64,000 nucleotides of DNA, taken from the NCBI RefSeq assembly GCF_016785945.1, contig NZ_JAEMEF010000002.1, positions 186,001 through 250,000 on the forward strand. The letters run 5' to 3'. The translations under genes were made by a program, and so were the position numbers. Positions within the stretch are counted from its first letter, which is position 1; every line of letters starts with the position of its first letter. This stretch comes from Olleya sediminilitoris. Lineage in GTDB: Bacteria > Bacteroidota > Bacteroidia > Flavobacteriales > Flavobacteriaceae. This document shows positions 26,041-35,436 of the stretch, piece after piece. A model generated the notes under the pieces. It saw nothing but the letters and a program-made list of their open reading frames with translations. It searched no databases and was not told the origin of the DNA.

Positions 26041-26670
26041 ATGAGCAATAAAACAACTGGTAGTAAATTATCACAATTTGGATTACAAGATTATTTGTCA
26101 ATTGGTTATTTGTTTTTGTTAATTTTAGGTGTTGTATATGAGACTATTTATTATAAGTTTTTAGGGATTAATATTTTAGAATATTCGTCCGTTTTAGATG
26201 TGTTAATTAGTCCCATAGCTGTAATGACAGGAAATTTAATTTTAGGACTGGCAGTTGTGTTTAGTATAATTATGGCTTATGTAATGGTTAAAATTACACC
26301 TAAATATTATAAATGGTTAAGCAAAAAGACTAAATATCAATCAGGAAAAAATAAAATTAAGCTAGAAAAAGCACAAGCTAAAATAAATGCTAAAGACGCT
26401 GTTATAACCATGATTGCTTTTTATGTCTTTTCAGTTTTTATAGGATTAGGTATAGGTAGTGGTTATAAAACCAACAAACGAGTAGAAACTAACGATTATA
26501 ATATAAGTCATAAATTAACCTTTGATAATGGTTTAACTCAAGATATTAAAATGCTAGGTAAAAATAGTTTGTATGTATTTTATGTTCTTAAAGATGATAA
26601 AGAAGTAATTATAGCACCTATTGAAGGTAATATAAAAATGATTAAAAAATTGAAGAAAGAAAATAATTAG
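26041..26670 (+). CDS. Uncharacterised membrane protein of the AAA+ locus
   Basis: A 209-residue protein with three membrane helices: about 20-40 (GYLFLLILGVVYETIYY), 57-82 (AVMTGNLILGLAVVFSIIMA) and 121-142 (ITMIAFYVFSVFIGLGIG). A basic loop of about 40 residues (TPKYYKWLSKKTKYQ, KIKLEKAQAKINAK) lies between the second and third helix, and a soluble C-terminal domain of about 60 residues follows. I do not recognise the family. Spacing of 9 and 5 bases to its neighbours ties it to the NudK-like and 411-residue genes. Confidence 0.75.
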   Translation: MSNKTTGSKLSQFGLQDYLSIGYLFLLILGVVYETIYYKFLGINILEYSSVLDVLISPIAVMTGNLILGLAVVFSIIMAYVMVKITPKYYKWLSKKTKYQSGKNKIKLEKAQAKINAKDAVITMIAFYVFSVFIGLGIGSGYKTNKRVETNDYNISHKLTFDNGLTQDIKMLGKNSLYVFYVLKDDKEVIIAPIEGNIKMIKKLKKENN

Positions 26671-26675
26671 GTGTA

Positions 26676-27911
26676 ATGCAAAAACTTAAACTAGCAAATC
26701 TTTACAGAAGCGAACTTATCCCTATTAGTGGTAAACTGGTAGACCGTTATAATCAATGTCTTCAAAAGTTAGGATTCTCACCAACCAAACTAACAAAGTT
26801 TTCAATTGATGGTATTGGTTATAGCCCAGAAATAGCTGAAGAAAAAGGGTCAACAATGTATTTAAATAATGGAGAGGCTAATCCACACGCTATAATTATT
26901 TCACCATTACAAAAAGGTAAACCTGTGTACTCACCATTTCATAGTTTTGACAGAGAAATGATGAAACAAGTGTTTCAAGTACATGGTCAAAAAATAAATG
27001 ACATAACCAGGGATTCAGCTATATGTATTGATTTTGATCAAGATATTGATGCGTTTTACGAGCCTCTTGATGTTTTAAAATATAACAAGGTTTATATTAA
27101 ATTTCATTTAGTTAATAACCTAGATAAAATACAAAAAGAACAACAACAGTTAATAGATACTTTTAGACATGGTAATAATTTTATTGATGAAGAATTACAT
27201 GCTAAAATTTTAGCTTCGGCTAAAAAATATGGTGATTTACGTGGTCGTGATTTAAGCTTACATAGTCTTCAATATCAAACAGACTCATTTTACACCAAAG
27301 CATTTGGAGGTGTTTATATGTTAAGAGATTTTATAACACCAATTGCAGTTTTTGAAGATAAAAAATGGTACAAAGAAGCCATAAAAGATACCATACAAGA
27401 CGTAACTATATTTCATATTCAACAACCCGAATTAATGGATAAGTTACGCGATCATGTTATTATTGAGCATGATTTGGAAGAAGCCCTAAATACAGACCGT
27501 TATCAGCGCATTAAAAAAATGGAATTTGCAATGGCTTTAAAAGATACACAGCATCCATTACGTGATATTTTAAGTGATCCTGTGTTATTTAAAAGTTATT
27601 TAAATAAACTGGATATTACAACGCGTAAACGTGTTATGGGTGTCGAACTGTATTTGGACAAACTAGAAGTAAGTAACCAATATAAAATAGCAGACGTGGT
27701 AGATGCTAATTTATTTAACGCATTGCATATTCCGCATAGTTCTTTAACAGCAAGGCATCAAGATCTAATTTGGAAGCTTTTAATAAATGTATCACCTAGA
27801 GATGTATTGTTTTTATATTGGTATGATAAAGAAGAGTTTTATAGACAATATAATACATGGGATGACTCATTTAAAGACTGGGTGATTGAAACTATTAGTA
27901 ACAATATTTAA
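26676..27911 (+). CDS. Uncharacterised 411-residue protein of the AAA+ locus (possibly DUF6638)
   Basis: A soluble protein without localisation signals. It starts MQKLKLANLYRSELIPISGKLVDRYNQCL and contains GIGYSPEIAEEKGSTMYLNNGEANPHAIIISPLQKGKPVYSP, a patterned region that could be an enzymatic fold. Later segments are helical. I believe this is the family listed as DUF6638, but that identification is from memory and not certain. Five bases separate it from the membrane protein upstream. No catalytic motif is obvious; HxD/ExxH-like combinations are absent. Function unknown; probable partner in the locus. Confidence 0.7.
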   Translation: MQKLKLANLYRSELIPISGKLVDRYNQCLQKLGFSPTKLTKFSIDGIGYSPEIAEEKGSTMYLNNGEANPHAIIISPLQKGKPVYSPFHSFDREMMKQVFQVHGQKINDITRDSAICIDFDQDIDAFYEPLDVLKYNKVYIKFHLVNNLDKIQKEQQQLIDTFRHGNNFIDEELHAKILASAKKYGDLRGRDLSLHSLQYQTDSFYTKAFGGVYMLRDFITPIAVFEDKKWYKEAIKDTIQDVTIFHIQQPELMDKLRDHVIIEHDLEEALNTDRYQRIKKMEFAMALKDTQHPLRDILSDPVLFKSYLNKLDITTRKRVMGVELYLDKLEVSNQYKIADVVDANLFNALHIPHSSLTARHQDLIWKLLINVSPRDVLFLYWYDKEEFYRQYNTWDDSFKDWVIETISNNI

Positions 27912-27975
27912 AAATTATAGACTAATTTAGTAGAGGCTATATAAGTAGCTATTATTACTAATCAAAAATAAAACT

Positions 27976-28512
27976 ATGGGTTTAGAAATTATTATATTTT
28001 TTGGAGCAATCCTTTTTGGGATTTTCTTGTATTGGACAGAGTCTAAAAGTAATAAGTTATATCGTACTTTTAATAAAATTTTTAATAGCAAAGCATTGCA
28101 AATGAAATCTACTGACACGAAAGGTTTTATTTATAAACAAGATGTTTTGCCAAGAGTTTTAACGGTAGCTATTTTATTTTTAGTTCTAGCTTTAATCATT
28201 CAGTTTTTAACACCAATAGCTATTTTTGGTAGTTATTATGGTATTTCCTCTTTAGCATCAGCTATTTTTGGAACCTTAATTGGTACGTATGTTGCTAATT
28301 TTGTTATTAAATCTGGAGAAGTTTTAGAAGAACAAACAGATAGTCTTGAAGACGTTGTTAAAGATGGCTTAAATAAAGGAAAAGAATTTTTAGAAGACCT
28401 TAAAACTCAAGACACAAAAGTTGTACAGGAAGCTAAAAAAGAAATTAAAGAGACACCAAAAGCACCAGAAAAAAGCGCAAGAGAGCGTTTAAAAGACAAA
28501 GGATTAATGTAA
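27976..28512 (+). CDS. Uncharacterised membrane protein with charged tail
   Basis: A 178-residue protein. Helix 1 is about residues 3-22 (EIIIFFGAILFGIFLYW); one or two further hydrophobic segments occupy about 55-105 (VAILFLVLALIIQFLTPIAIF and SLASAIFGTLIGTYVANFVI). The last 70 residues are strongly charged and probably helical (LEEQTDSLEDVVKDGLNKGKEFLEDL, KKEIKETPKAPEKSARERLKDKG). This layout, membrane hairpin plus charged amphipathic tail, fits a membrane anchor for a cytosolic assembly. Seventh gene of the locus, 64 bases after its neighbour. Confidence 0.72.
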   Translation: MGLEIIIFFGAILFGIFLYWTESKSNKLYRTFNKIFNSKALQMKSTDTKGFIYKQDVLPRVLTVAILFLVLALIIQFLTPIAIFGSYYGISSLASAIFGTLIGTYVANFVIKSGEVLEEQTDSLEDVVKDGLNKGKEFLEDLKTQDTKVVQEAKKEIKETPKAPEKSARERLKDKGLM

Positions 28513-28572
28513 TTTGATTATTAATCAAAACCATCACGATCTAAATGCAAGTTTTCAGCTTAAAGCTGAAAA
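28513..28572. repeat. Two hairpins between the last genes of the AAA+ locus
   Basis: TTTGATTA/TAATCAAA (28513-28529) and TTTTCAGCT/AGCTGAAAA (28552-28572, loop TAA). Neither is followed by a T run, so they are weak terminators at best and may modulate downstream expression. Confidence 0.5.
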
Positions 28573-28632
28573 TACTTTAACTAATAAATTATTCGGTTGT
28601 AATTATAAATTGTCAACCTAAATATAAAATAT

Positions 28633-30393
28633 ATGATTAAAAATTATTGGAATCAAGGCGGAAAACAAAAAACAATAGTTATCATTTTAGGTCTAATTGT
28701 ATTTGGTTTGTTATTCTTTTTAAGGGATGATTATCAACCATTATTACTATTTTTCCGTAAGTATATTTTTGTAATTTTAATAAGTGCAATTGTTCTGTTT
28801 TTTGGATTGCGTAAATTTCGTAACTCTGCTTCAACAGGAACTAGATTAGGTGTTTTAGGATTACTTTTAGCCTTTTTTGGTTTGTTATATGCTGCTGGTT
28901 GGCATTTTCAGTTGTATGATTACATGCGTACATACAATGTATTTAATGACTTAAATAAAATTGAAGTTGATGAGTTACCATTAACGCAAAACGAACGTAT
29001 CCAACCTTTACGTAACATTTTTTCTATGGCTAATGAAAGTGTAGGAGAAACCAAAGATGTATCCTTACCTCATTTAGTACGTATTGATGATCAAAATAAA
29101 TGGACTATGGCTATTCAACCAACCGAAAAATACGTTTGGCAAGGGATAAGCGATAATACAGAAGAAGTTTTTTCGGTATCAAGTACAACACCTTTTCCTA
29201 GATTTTCTAACGAAAACCGAATATCAGCAACCTTCTCTATTGGTGAATCATTAAAATTTAGCCGAAACACATACAATGCAGTTGTGCAACGTTTTAATCC
29301 TTGGATGTTATTTAATTACGAGCCAAGTGATACTTTTTACATGAAAAACGATTCTGGTCAATGGGTTGAAGTTGTAAGTTTAATTAAATGGAAAGGTTTT
29401 TTCTTTCCTTATCCAACTTTTGGAGGTGTTATGGTAATAGATAATGGTGCACACGATTTTAACGATTATATAGAGCGTGTAACCATCGGTAAAGGGACTT
29501 TTATAGCGCCTGACCAAATGAAAAATCATCCTTATTTGACGCGTCAAAATACTTTATCAGAAAAAGTATCTCGTTTGCAAGCCGAATCTTTAAAGTTTTT
29601 AGGTGGTTTTAGCGATCCATTACCTTGGAATATGGAAACTGCAGTAAAAATTCCAAACCTTCCTGATGATCAAAACCAGCAACCATTTGTTACAGATTTT
29701 GACTTTTCAGATTCAAAGTCAGATGCCTATAGTGGTCTATACCATTGGTTTGGATTAGAACCAGTAGGAGAGGAGCGTACCAGTTTAACGTTTAGTGTTT
29801 TTGTACCTGCTGATGGAACAAATAGACTATATTATTATGATCATGCATCAAAAAAACAAGGGTATGCAGGTGTATCTGCAATGCCTTTAAAAGTTATTGA
29901 ATCTAGAAAAGAATACGATTGGTCAGTAAATAAACCAGTAGAATTTAGACCATATATAAAAAATATTGCAGGTCGCAAACGTATGTTTTTTCTAGGCACA
30001 ATTTCATCTATAAAAGAAGAAGGTTCACAATTTGATGGAAGTGCAACTCCAGATTTAGCTTTAATAGATAGCGAATACAGAGATGTAGTTTGGATTGATG
30101 CTAAACACCCAAGTCAATGGGAAAAATCTGTTTACGACCAATTAAACGAAGCTTGGAGATCTAGTGAAGGTATAGAAGAGTTTTATTTTGACGAAGACAA
30201 AGCAACCGAAGCTATTGTTAAAGATTTAAATGATCAATATATGGCTATTGATAGTACAACAACATTGCCTAATGCTACTAAAACCGAATCTTTAGAGGTA
30301 TTACAACGTAAATATGATTCTATTTTAAAAGAAAAAGAAGCTAGTAAAATTGAAAGTCTAAAGCGTAAAATAGACTCGTTAGAAGGTCTTTAA
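28633..30393 (+). CDS. Uncharacterised 586-residue membrane protein, last gene of the AAA+ locus
   Basis: Three membrane helices in the first 100 residues (about 14-30, 37-57, 71-91), then a large, probably extracytoplasmic domain (about 100-500) rich in aromatic residues, for example PTEKYVWQGISDN and ESLKFSRNTYNAVVQRFNPWMLF, and a final coiled-coil segment (about 540-586, TESLEVLQRKYDSILKEK). I do not recognise a family. It ends one base before the convergent GNAT gene; the 16-base palindrome ATTTAAACGTTTAAAT (30393-30408) spans the junction. Together with the other membrane genes it suggests that the locus acts at the cell envelope. Confidence 0.73.
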   Translation: MIKNYWNQGGKQKTIVIILGLIVFGLLFFLRDDYQPLLLFFRKYIFVILISAIVLFFGLRKFRNSASTGTRLGVLGLLLAFFGLLYAAGWHFQLYDYMRTYNVFNDLNKIEVDELPLTQNERIQPLRNIFSMANESVGETKDVSLPHLVRIDDQNKWTMAIQPTEKYVWQGISDNTEEVFSVSSTTPFPRFSNENRISATFSIGESLKFSRNTYNAVVQRFNPWMLFNYEPSDTFYMKNDSGQWVEVVSLIKWKGFFFPYPTFGGVMVIDNGAHDFNDYIERVTIGKGTFIAPDQMKNHPYLTRQNTLSEKVSRLQAESLKFLGGFSDPLPWNMETAVKIPNLPDDQNQQPFVTDFDFSDSKSDAYSGLYHWFGLEPVGEERTSLTFSVFVPADGTNRLYYYDHASKKQGYAGVSAMPLKVIESRKEYDWSVNKPVEFRPYIKNIAGRKRMFFLGTISSIKEEGSQFDGSATPDLALIDSEYRDVVWIDAKHPSQWEKSVYDQLNEAWRSSEGIEEFYFDEDKATEAIVKDLNDQYMAIDSTTTLPNATKTESLEVLQRKYDSILKEKEASKIESLKRKIDSLEGL

Positions 30394-30394
30394 T

Positions 30395-30874
30395 TTAAAC
30401 GTTTAAATCGTATTCCATTTTAATGTCTGCACGTTGGTAAGGTGAGTCCGCTTCAAGCACAACCTCTTCAAAACCAAATTTGCGATATAAATAAATAGCG
30501 TTTTCCAGTTTTGTACTAGAATATAATAGTAATTTTTTAAAGTTTTGTTGTTTTGCAAAAGCAATACAATGGGTTAGTAGTTGTTGACCTATTTTAAATC
30601 CTCTATAGTCAGGAGCAACACTCATTTTTGTAAGTTCAAAACCAGGCTCATTTTTTAAAGGCATAAAAGCATAAGTTCCAATAATGTTATGGTTTAATAA
30701 ACCAAAAAATATAAAACCACCTTTATCAATAATATATTTTTGAGGTTGACTTAATACAGCTCTATCATAATCCTCAATTATAAAATAACGCTCTAACCAT
30801 TCTATGTTTAAATCGTAAAATTGTTGAGATAATTTTGGGTCAAAAGGAATGATTTTAATTGTGCTATTAATCAT
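30395..30874 (-). CDS. GNAT family N-acetyltransferase
   Basis: A 159-residue GNAT-fold acetyltransferase. The acetyl-CoA loop is in TKMSVAPDYRGFKIGQQLLTHCIAFA (R/Q-x-x-G-x-G/A variant), followed by LLLYSSTKLENAIYLYRKFGFEEV, the standard motif B. Substrate unknown. It is the third gene of a minus-strand group after hutG and a 96-residue membrane protein, with a gap of 2 bases to the latter. Confidence 0.9.
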   Translation of the reverse strand: MINSTIKIIPFDPKLSQQFYDLNIEWLERYFIIEDYDRAVLSQPQKYIIDKGGFIFFGLLNHNIIGTYAFMPLKNEPGFELTKMSVAPDYRGFKIGQQLLTHCIAFAKQQNFKKLLLYSSTKLENAIYLYRKFGFEEVVLEADSPYQRADIKMEYDLNV

Positions 30875-30876
30875 TT

Positions 30877-31167
30877 TTAATTTAAAATTTTAATAGAAAA
30901 AAACAATAATGCTATTGAAATAACAGAAATAAAAAAGGTCAAATTAAATATAGATTTATCAGCTACATTTTTTCTTACCAAATCCACAATCATCCACAAT
31001 GGAATACCAATGCAAAGTATTAACAATGGTATTGCCATAACTTGAGATAAGCTGTTAAACCAGTTAATAGTAACTTGATTTATATGTAAAAATAAAGGCG
31101 TTATAATTAGTGCAAATACAATAACCGTAAGTGCTAATCTTAAATATTCTAATTGTAATTTAGTCAT
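30877..31167 (-). CDS. Small three-helix membrane protein
   Basis: A 96-residue protein with three hydrophobic helices (about 9-28, 40-64 and 73-94) and little else. I do not recognise it. Its start overlaps the hutG stop by 8 bases, so translation is coupled to hutG. It may be an accessory membrane protein without a specific link to histidine breakdown. Confidence 0.7.
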   Translation of the reverse strand: MTKLQLEYLRLALTVIVFALIITPLFLHINQVTINWFNSLSQVMAIPLLILCIGIPLWMIVDLVRKNVADKSIFNLTFFISVISIALLFFSIKILN

Positions 31168-32188
31168 TTTTTTTGTCGTTTGAGCGTATAAAGTCCGTAA
31201 TTAAATAGCTAATTAATTTACCTATTTGCGGTCCATTTTTCTTTTTGCCTACAGCTTCGCAAATATGTAAATAATTGGCGTTACTATGTGAAGCAAAATG
31301 ATGTAAAAATTGCCTTGTTTTTTCAACCGAAAAACCACTTGGTGTTTGTGCACTACTACTAATATTTAAAATAGCATCACAATCAATTTCTATCCCAAAA
31401 TTAGTTTTTCCAACGTGTTTTGTAGCTTGTTTAAGCGCTTTTTTAAATTTTAACTCTTGTCGTACAGCAATAGCTTCGTAAGTGTTATAATCTAAATGTT
31501 TATTGTTATTAAATTGACTAAGTATAGATGCTGACGTATAGTTTTCGTGTAACCCAAAAGCATAATATCGTTTTAAAAAACTTTCAGCGTAAGCGTAACT
31601 AAAGCCATTACCACTGTGTCTGCCTTCTAAAGCTCTAAAATCTGTATGTGCATCAAGGTTAATACTATTTATTGGTCGCTTTAAAGCCAAGCTAGTCCCT
31701 TTAATCATACCATAAGCGTTATTGTGTCCTCCACCAATAGCTATTGGTATTTTACCAGCATTAACAATGGTTGAAACCAAATCAACCACATGTTTATCTA
31801 TTTGAGCTACTAATTTTCTAGCTCTAATGATTTGCTTTGGATTGTCTTGTTTTAATTTGGTAACTTCTTTTTGTTCTTCCGTAAAATCTAAATGACCTAA
31901 AACTAATACTTTACTAGCCTCATTAAAAACATTGTTTTGTGTGTTTAACAAAATTTTAATTACATGCTTCCAGGTGTTGCAAGCTCCTGATTTTCCGTGG
32001 TTTGCAAAAACGCCAACATCTTCAGGTAATCCAAATAAAACATACTTAACGTCTAAACTTTTAAGTGTGTCGTATATATTGGAAACACTAGTTAATTTAA
32101 TGGTTTGTTGACCAAATTTAGTTTCGCCAGAACGCGCATTAATTAAGTGGTCTGAAAAGGAATTATTAAATAAAATTAACTTATTCAT
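31160..32188 (-). CDS. hutG: Formimidoylglutamase (arginase/ureohydrolase family)
   Basis: A 342-residue ureohydrolase. Manganese ligands are seen in AIGGGHNNAYG, NLDAHTDFRA and EIDCDAILN. The presence of hutI nearby (33294-34529, same strand) supports formimidoylglutamase, the last step of histidine breakdown giving glutamate and formamide, over arginase or agmatinase. The start at 32188 is preceded by no clear TAnnTTTG box. hutH and hutU are not in the window. Confidence 0.88.
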   Translation of the reverse strand: MNKLILFNNSFSDHLINARSGETKFGQQTIKLTSVSNIYDTLKSLDVKYVLFGLPEDVGVFANHGKSGACNTWKHVIKILLNTQNNVFNEASKVLVLGHLDFTEEQKEVTKLKQDNPKQIIRARKLVAQIDKHVVDLVSTIVNAGKIPIAIGGGHNNAYGMIKGTSLALKRPINSINLDAHTDFRALEGRHSGNGFSYAYAESFLKRYYAFGLHENYTSASILSQFNNNKHLDYNTYEAIAVRQELKFKKALKQATKHVGKTNFGIEIDCDAILNISSSAQTPSGFSVEKTRQFLHHFASHSNANYLHICEAVGKKKNGPQIGKLISYLITDFIRSNDKKND

Positions 32189-32287
32189 TTACTTTTTATG
32201 TAGATTTGAAAAAATAAAATTACGTTTTTATTATTACAATAATAATAAGATTTTAAAATTAATGTTTAACTCATAAATTAAAAGATT

Positions 32288-33172
32288 ATGGCAAATAACA
32301 CAGCAAGTACAGGTTTAAAAGTAGCCTTAGGAATCGCTTTAGCATTATTTATTGGTACAGGAATTTACACTTCTACTTTGTACAAAGAAAAAAAACAAAA
32401 TGAGGAGCAGTTAACACAAGAAAAAAACGATGTGTTAACAGACTTGAACACAATGGCAGCAAAATATGACGTTGCTTTAAGTGAAACTCAAGTAACAAAC
32501 CAAAATTTAGTAGAAGCTAGAGATCGTATTCAAGATTTAATAGATTCTTTAAAAGTTTCTGAAACTAACGTAAGAAATTTAGGTCGTTATTACAATAAAT
32601 ATAATGCACTTAAAACTGAAATGGATGCGCTTTTAACTGAAAATGATAGATTAAAAGTTGAAAACATGCAGTTAGCTACAACATTAGATAGTACTAATGT
32701 TAGATATGAAGAAAGCAGAATGTTTAATGACTCTTTACTTATTCAAAATACTGCTTTAGCAGATGTTGTTGAAAGAGCTGCAGTACTTAATGCTGTTAAC
32801 TTAAAAGGTTTTGGAGTTATACAACGTAATAATGGTAAGTTAATACCTACTGAAAGAGCGAAACGTAGTGATAAAATTAGAGTATGTTTTACTGTTACTA
32901 AAAATAGATTAGTACAATCTGGCGATAAAGAATTTTATGTTCAAGTTATTGATCCTACTAGTAATATTTTAGGAGCTGATGAGCAAGTTAAATTTGGAGA
33001 ACAAGTCCTAAATTATAGTCTTATTAGTAAGTTTAATTATGAGAATGATAACCTAGATATTTGTGAGTTTATAGATGCTAAAGAAGATGAAAAATTCCCT
33101 GATGGACTTTACCAAATTAATGTCTTTAATGCAAATGAGTTGATATCAAGTACGGAATTCACCCTTAAATAG
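32288..33172 (+). CDS. Membrane-anchored coiled-coil protein of unknown function
   Basis: A 294-residue protein with one N-terminal membrane helix (about residues 10-30, GLKVALGIALALFIGTGIY), a coiled coil of about 120 residues (QLTQEKNDVLTDLNTMAA through RLKVENMQLATTLDS), and a C-terminal beta-rich domain of about 130 residues (GFGVIQRNNGKLIPT; KIRVCFTVTKNRLVQ; FPDGLYQINVFNANELISS). The layout fits a periplasmic or inner-membrane-attached structural protein. Single gene between hutG and hutI, closed by a terminator at 33204-33237. Confidence 0.78.
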   Translation: MANNTASTGLKVALGIALALFIGTGIYTSTLYKEKKQNEEQLTQEKNDVLTDLNTMAAKYDVALSETQVTNQNLVEARDRIQDLIDSLKVSETNVRNLGRYYNKYNALKTEMDALLTENDRLKVENMQLATTLDSTNVRYEESRMFNDSLLIQNTALADVVERAAVLNAVNLKGFGVIQRNNGKLIPTERAKRSDKIRVCFTVTKNRLVQSGDKEFYVQVIDPTSNILGADEQVKFGEQVLNYSLISKFNYENDNLDICEFIDAKEDEKFPDGLYQINVFNANELISSTEFTLK

Positions 33173-33203
33173 TAACTTGATTAATATTATTAAATAATCC
33201 ATT

Positions 33204-33237
33204 AAAACCTGAAAGTGTTAAGCTTTCAGGTTTTTTT
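33204..33237. terminator. Bidirectional terminator
   Basis: AAAACCTGAAAGC-like stem pairing with GCTTTCAGGTTTTT, followed by T7; lies between the coiled-coil gene and the convergent hutI. Confidence 0.85.
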
Positions 33238-33293
33238 ATACTCTATAGATTACTTTAGAAGACAATTATAATTTCTATTTCCATCTAAATAGT

Positions 33294-34529
33294 TTAAATA
33301 ATAGTGCCATTAATAATAACTTGATCTATATGGTTATCTCCAAAAGCATAAGGTAAATAGTTATATCCTGAAATAGGTTTAGTTATAATAATGTTTGCTT
33401 TTTTGCCTTTAGTAATACTTCCGTATTGCTTAGATATCCCCATTGCATAAGCACCATTTAATGTTGCTGCATTTATAGCTTCTTCAGGTGTTAATTTCAT
33501 TTTAATACAAGCAGTACTTACAACAAAATTCATATTTCCAGAAGGCGTAGAGCCAGGATTATAATCTGTAGCTAAAGCTAGAGGTAAACCAGCGTCAATA
33601 AGTTGTCTTCCTGGTGTATATGGAATACTTAAAAAATAGGAACAAGAAGGTAAAGCTACTGGCATTGTATTGCTATCTTTTAAAGCTTTTATGTCTTCAG
33701 TGTTTAATTCTTCTAAATGATCTACACTAATAGCTCCATATTTTACAGCTAATGCAACACCACCAAAAGCGTTAAATTGATTAACATGTATTTTAGGAAT
33801 TAAATTATATTTTAAACCAGCTTCTAATATTTGTGCAGTATCGTTTAAATCAAAATACCCTTTTTCGCAAAAGATATCAATATATTGTGCTAAGTTTTCT
33901 TTTGCTATTTGTGGTAGCATATCATTAATAATTTGATCTAAATAACCTTGTTTATTTGTTTTAAATTCAAGAGGTAATGCATGAGCACCTAAAAAAGTAG
34001 CTTTTACTTTTACAGGAAAATCTTTTTTTATCCTCTTAATTACTCGTAACATTTTAAGTTCTGCATCTGGTGTTAAGCCATAACCAGATTTAATCTCAAT
34101 AGCTCCTGTGCCTAAATGCATTACATCTTTAACACGTTGTATAGATTGGTTATATAAATCATCTTCAGTTGTGTTTTGAAGGGTTTTGGCACTATTGACA
34201 ATACCACCACCACGATTTGCAATATCTTCATAACTTAAACCGTTAATACGATCTACAAATTCTTGAGATCTATCTCCAGCATAAACTATATGAGTATGTG
34301 AGTCACACCAAGTTGGTAATACCACTTTATTTGTAGCATCAATCGTTTTATCGGCTTTTATGCTGCTTACGTCTATCATAGATCCAAAATCTACAATTGT
34401 ATCATCTTCAATTAATAAGTAGGCGTTAGTTATGCATGGTAATTCTTTCATTTGACTTCCAGAAACTTTTAAAGTATTTTCGTCTCTAACCTGTAGTAAT
34501 TCCTTGATGTTTTTTATTAAAATTGTCAT
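33294..34529 (-). CDS. hutI: Imidazolonepropionase
   Basis: A 411-residue amidohydrolase of the third step of histidine catabolism. The zinc motif is SHTHIVYAGDRSQEF; other hallmarks are YEDIANRGGGIVNSAKTL, TGAIEIKSGYGL, TFLGAHALP and LALATDYNPGSTP. Length is typical. Same strand as hutG but separated by the convergent gene at 32288, so hutI and hutG are not one simple operon. Confidence 0.95.
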   Translation of the reverse strand: MTILIKNIKELLQVRDENTLKVSGSQMKELPCITNAYLLIEDDTIVDFGSMIDVSSIKADKTIDATNKVVLPTWCDSHTHIVYAGDRSQEFVDRINGLSYEDIANRGGGIVNSAKTLQNTTEDDLYNQSIQRVKDVMHLGTGAIEIKSGYGLTPDAELKMLRVIKRIKKDFPVKVKATFLGAHALPLEFKTNKQGYLDQIINDMLPQIAKENLAQYIDIFCEKGYFDLNDTAQILEAGLKYNLIPKIHVNQFNAFGGVALAVKYGAISVDHLEELNTEDIKALKDSNTMPVALPSCSYFLSIPYTPGRQLIDAGLPLALATDYNPGSTPSGNMNFVVSTACIKMKLTPEEAINAATLNGAYAMGISKQYGSITKGKKANIIITKPISGYNYLPYAFGDNHIDQVIINGTII

Positions 34530-34687
34530 GTAAAGTGATTCTGTTTTATTTTTAAATATAGATAAATAACATAGTATTGAACGATTTTAGTTAGTTTACT
34601 TATTGTTGCTCTTTATTTGCGATACATCGAAAAGATACATCTTAAATAAATAAAAGGTATACATTTATCTGTGTGTAAATTAAAATT

Positions 34688-35278
34688 ATGGTAGCAGAAA
34701 AGCAAACATCTTATGAAGATATATATGCTTATATGTGTTCTTTTTATAAAATGTCTATCCAATCGTTTGATTTGATTTTTAATTGTTCAGTGGCTAAAGC
34801 ATTACCTGCTGGCACTATATTAGATAATTCAGGAGATATACCTGACAAAATTTATTTAATAGTTAAAGGGGTTATGCGTTCTTATGTTAGATTAGAAAGT
34901 GGTAAGGAGGTAACAAAGTCTTTATTTACACCAATGACAATAATAGCGTCTTTTGAGGCATTATTAAATAAGACACCTTCTGAAAGCACTTATGAATGTC
35001 TGACTGATAGCGAAATCTATGTGTTGGATTTTACTAAATTTAAAGAATTATATAAGTCTAATACTGAAATATTGGGTTTTTATGCTAAATTTTTAGAAGC
35101 TTTAGTCTGTGAGAAAGATAAAAAGTATATTGAAGTATTAACAATGAACGCTACTGAACGTTATTTAAATCTAAGAAAAATAATTCCTAATATCGATAAC
35201 TTAATTCCTCAGTATCAAATCGCTAAATTTTTGAGTATTACTCCTGTTCAATTAAGTAGAGTAAGAGGTAAACTTTAG
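34688..35278 (+). CDS. Crp/Fnr family transcriptional regulator
   Basis: A 196-residue regulator: cyclic-nucleotide-binding-like beta barrel (about 15-130; GTILDNSGDIPDKIYLIVKGVMRSYV, FASFEALLN-like turn) and a C-terminal helix-turn-helix (QYQIAKFLSITPVQLSRVRGKL) which ends early, as usual in flavobacterial members. No cysteine cluster of the Fnr type is present at the N terminus, so an oxygen-sensing iron-sulfur role is unlikely. It is divergent from hutI and could control it, but nothing in the sequence proves this. Confidence 0.9.
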   Translation: MVAEKQTSYEDIYAYMCSFYKMSIQSFDLIFNCSVAKALPAGTILDNSGDIPDKIYLIVKGVMRSYVRLESGKEVTKSLFTPMTIIASFEALLNKTPSESTYECLTDSEIYVLDFTKFKELYKSNTEILGFYAKFLEALVCEKDKKYIEVLTMNATERYLNLRKIIPNIDNLIPQYQIAKFLSITPVQLSRVRGKL

Positions 35279-35379
35279 TTTTATTAACATATGTTAATGT
35301 GTGTTATTTAGAATTGTTATAAATTTGAGTGGTTATTTATCCATCCCTATTATTTTTTTATTTAATAACTAACTAAACT

Positions 35380-35412
35380 AAAAAACCGATAAAGCTTACT
35401 TATCGGTTTTTT
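35380..35412. terminator. Bidirectional terminator between the Crp/Fnr gene and fumC
   Basis: AAAAAACCGATA/TATCGGTTTTTT stem with an 8-9 base loop, A and T flanks on either side. Confidence 0.88.
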
Positions 35413-35436
35413 AAATTTATAAAAGGTTATAAGTGC

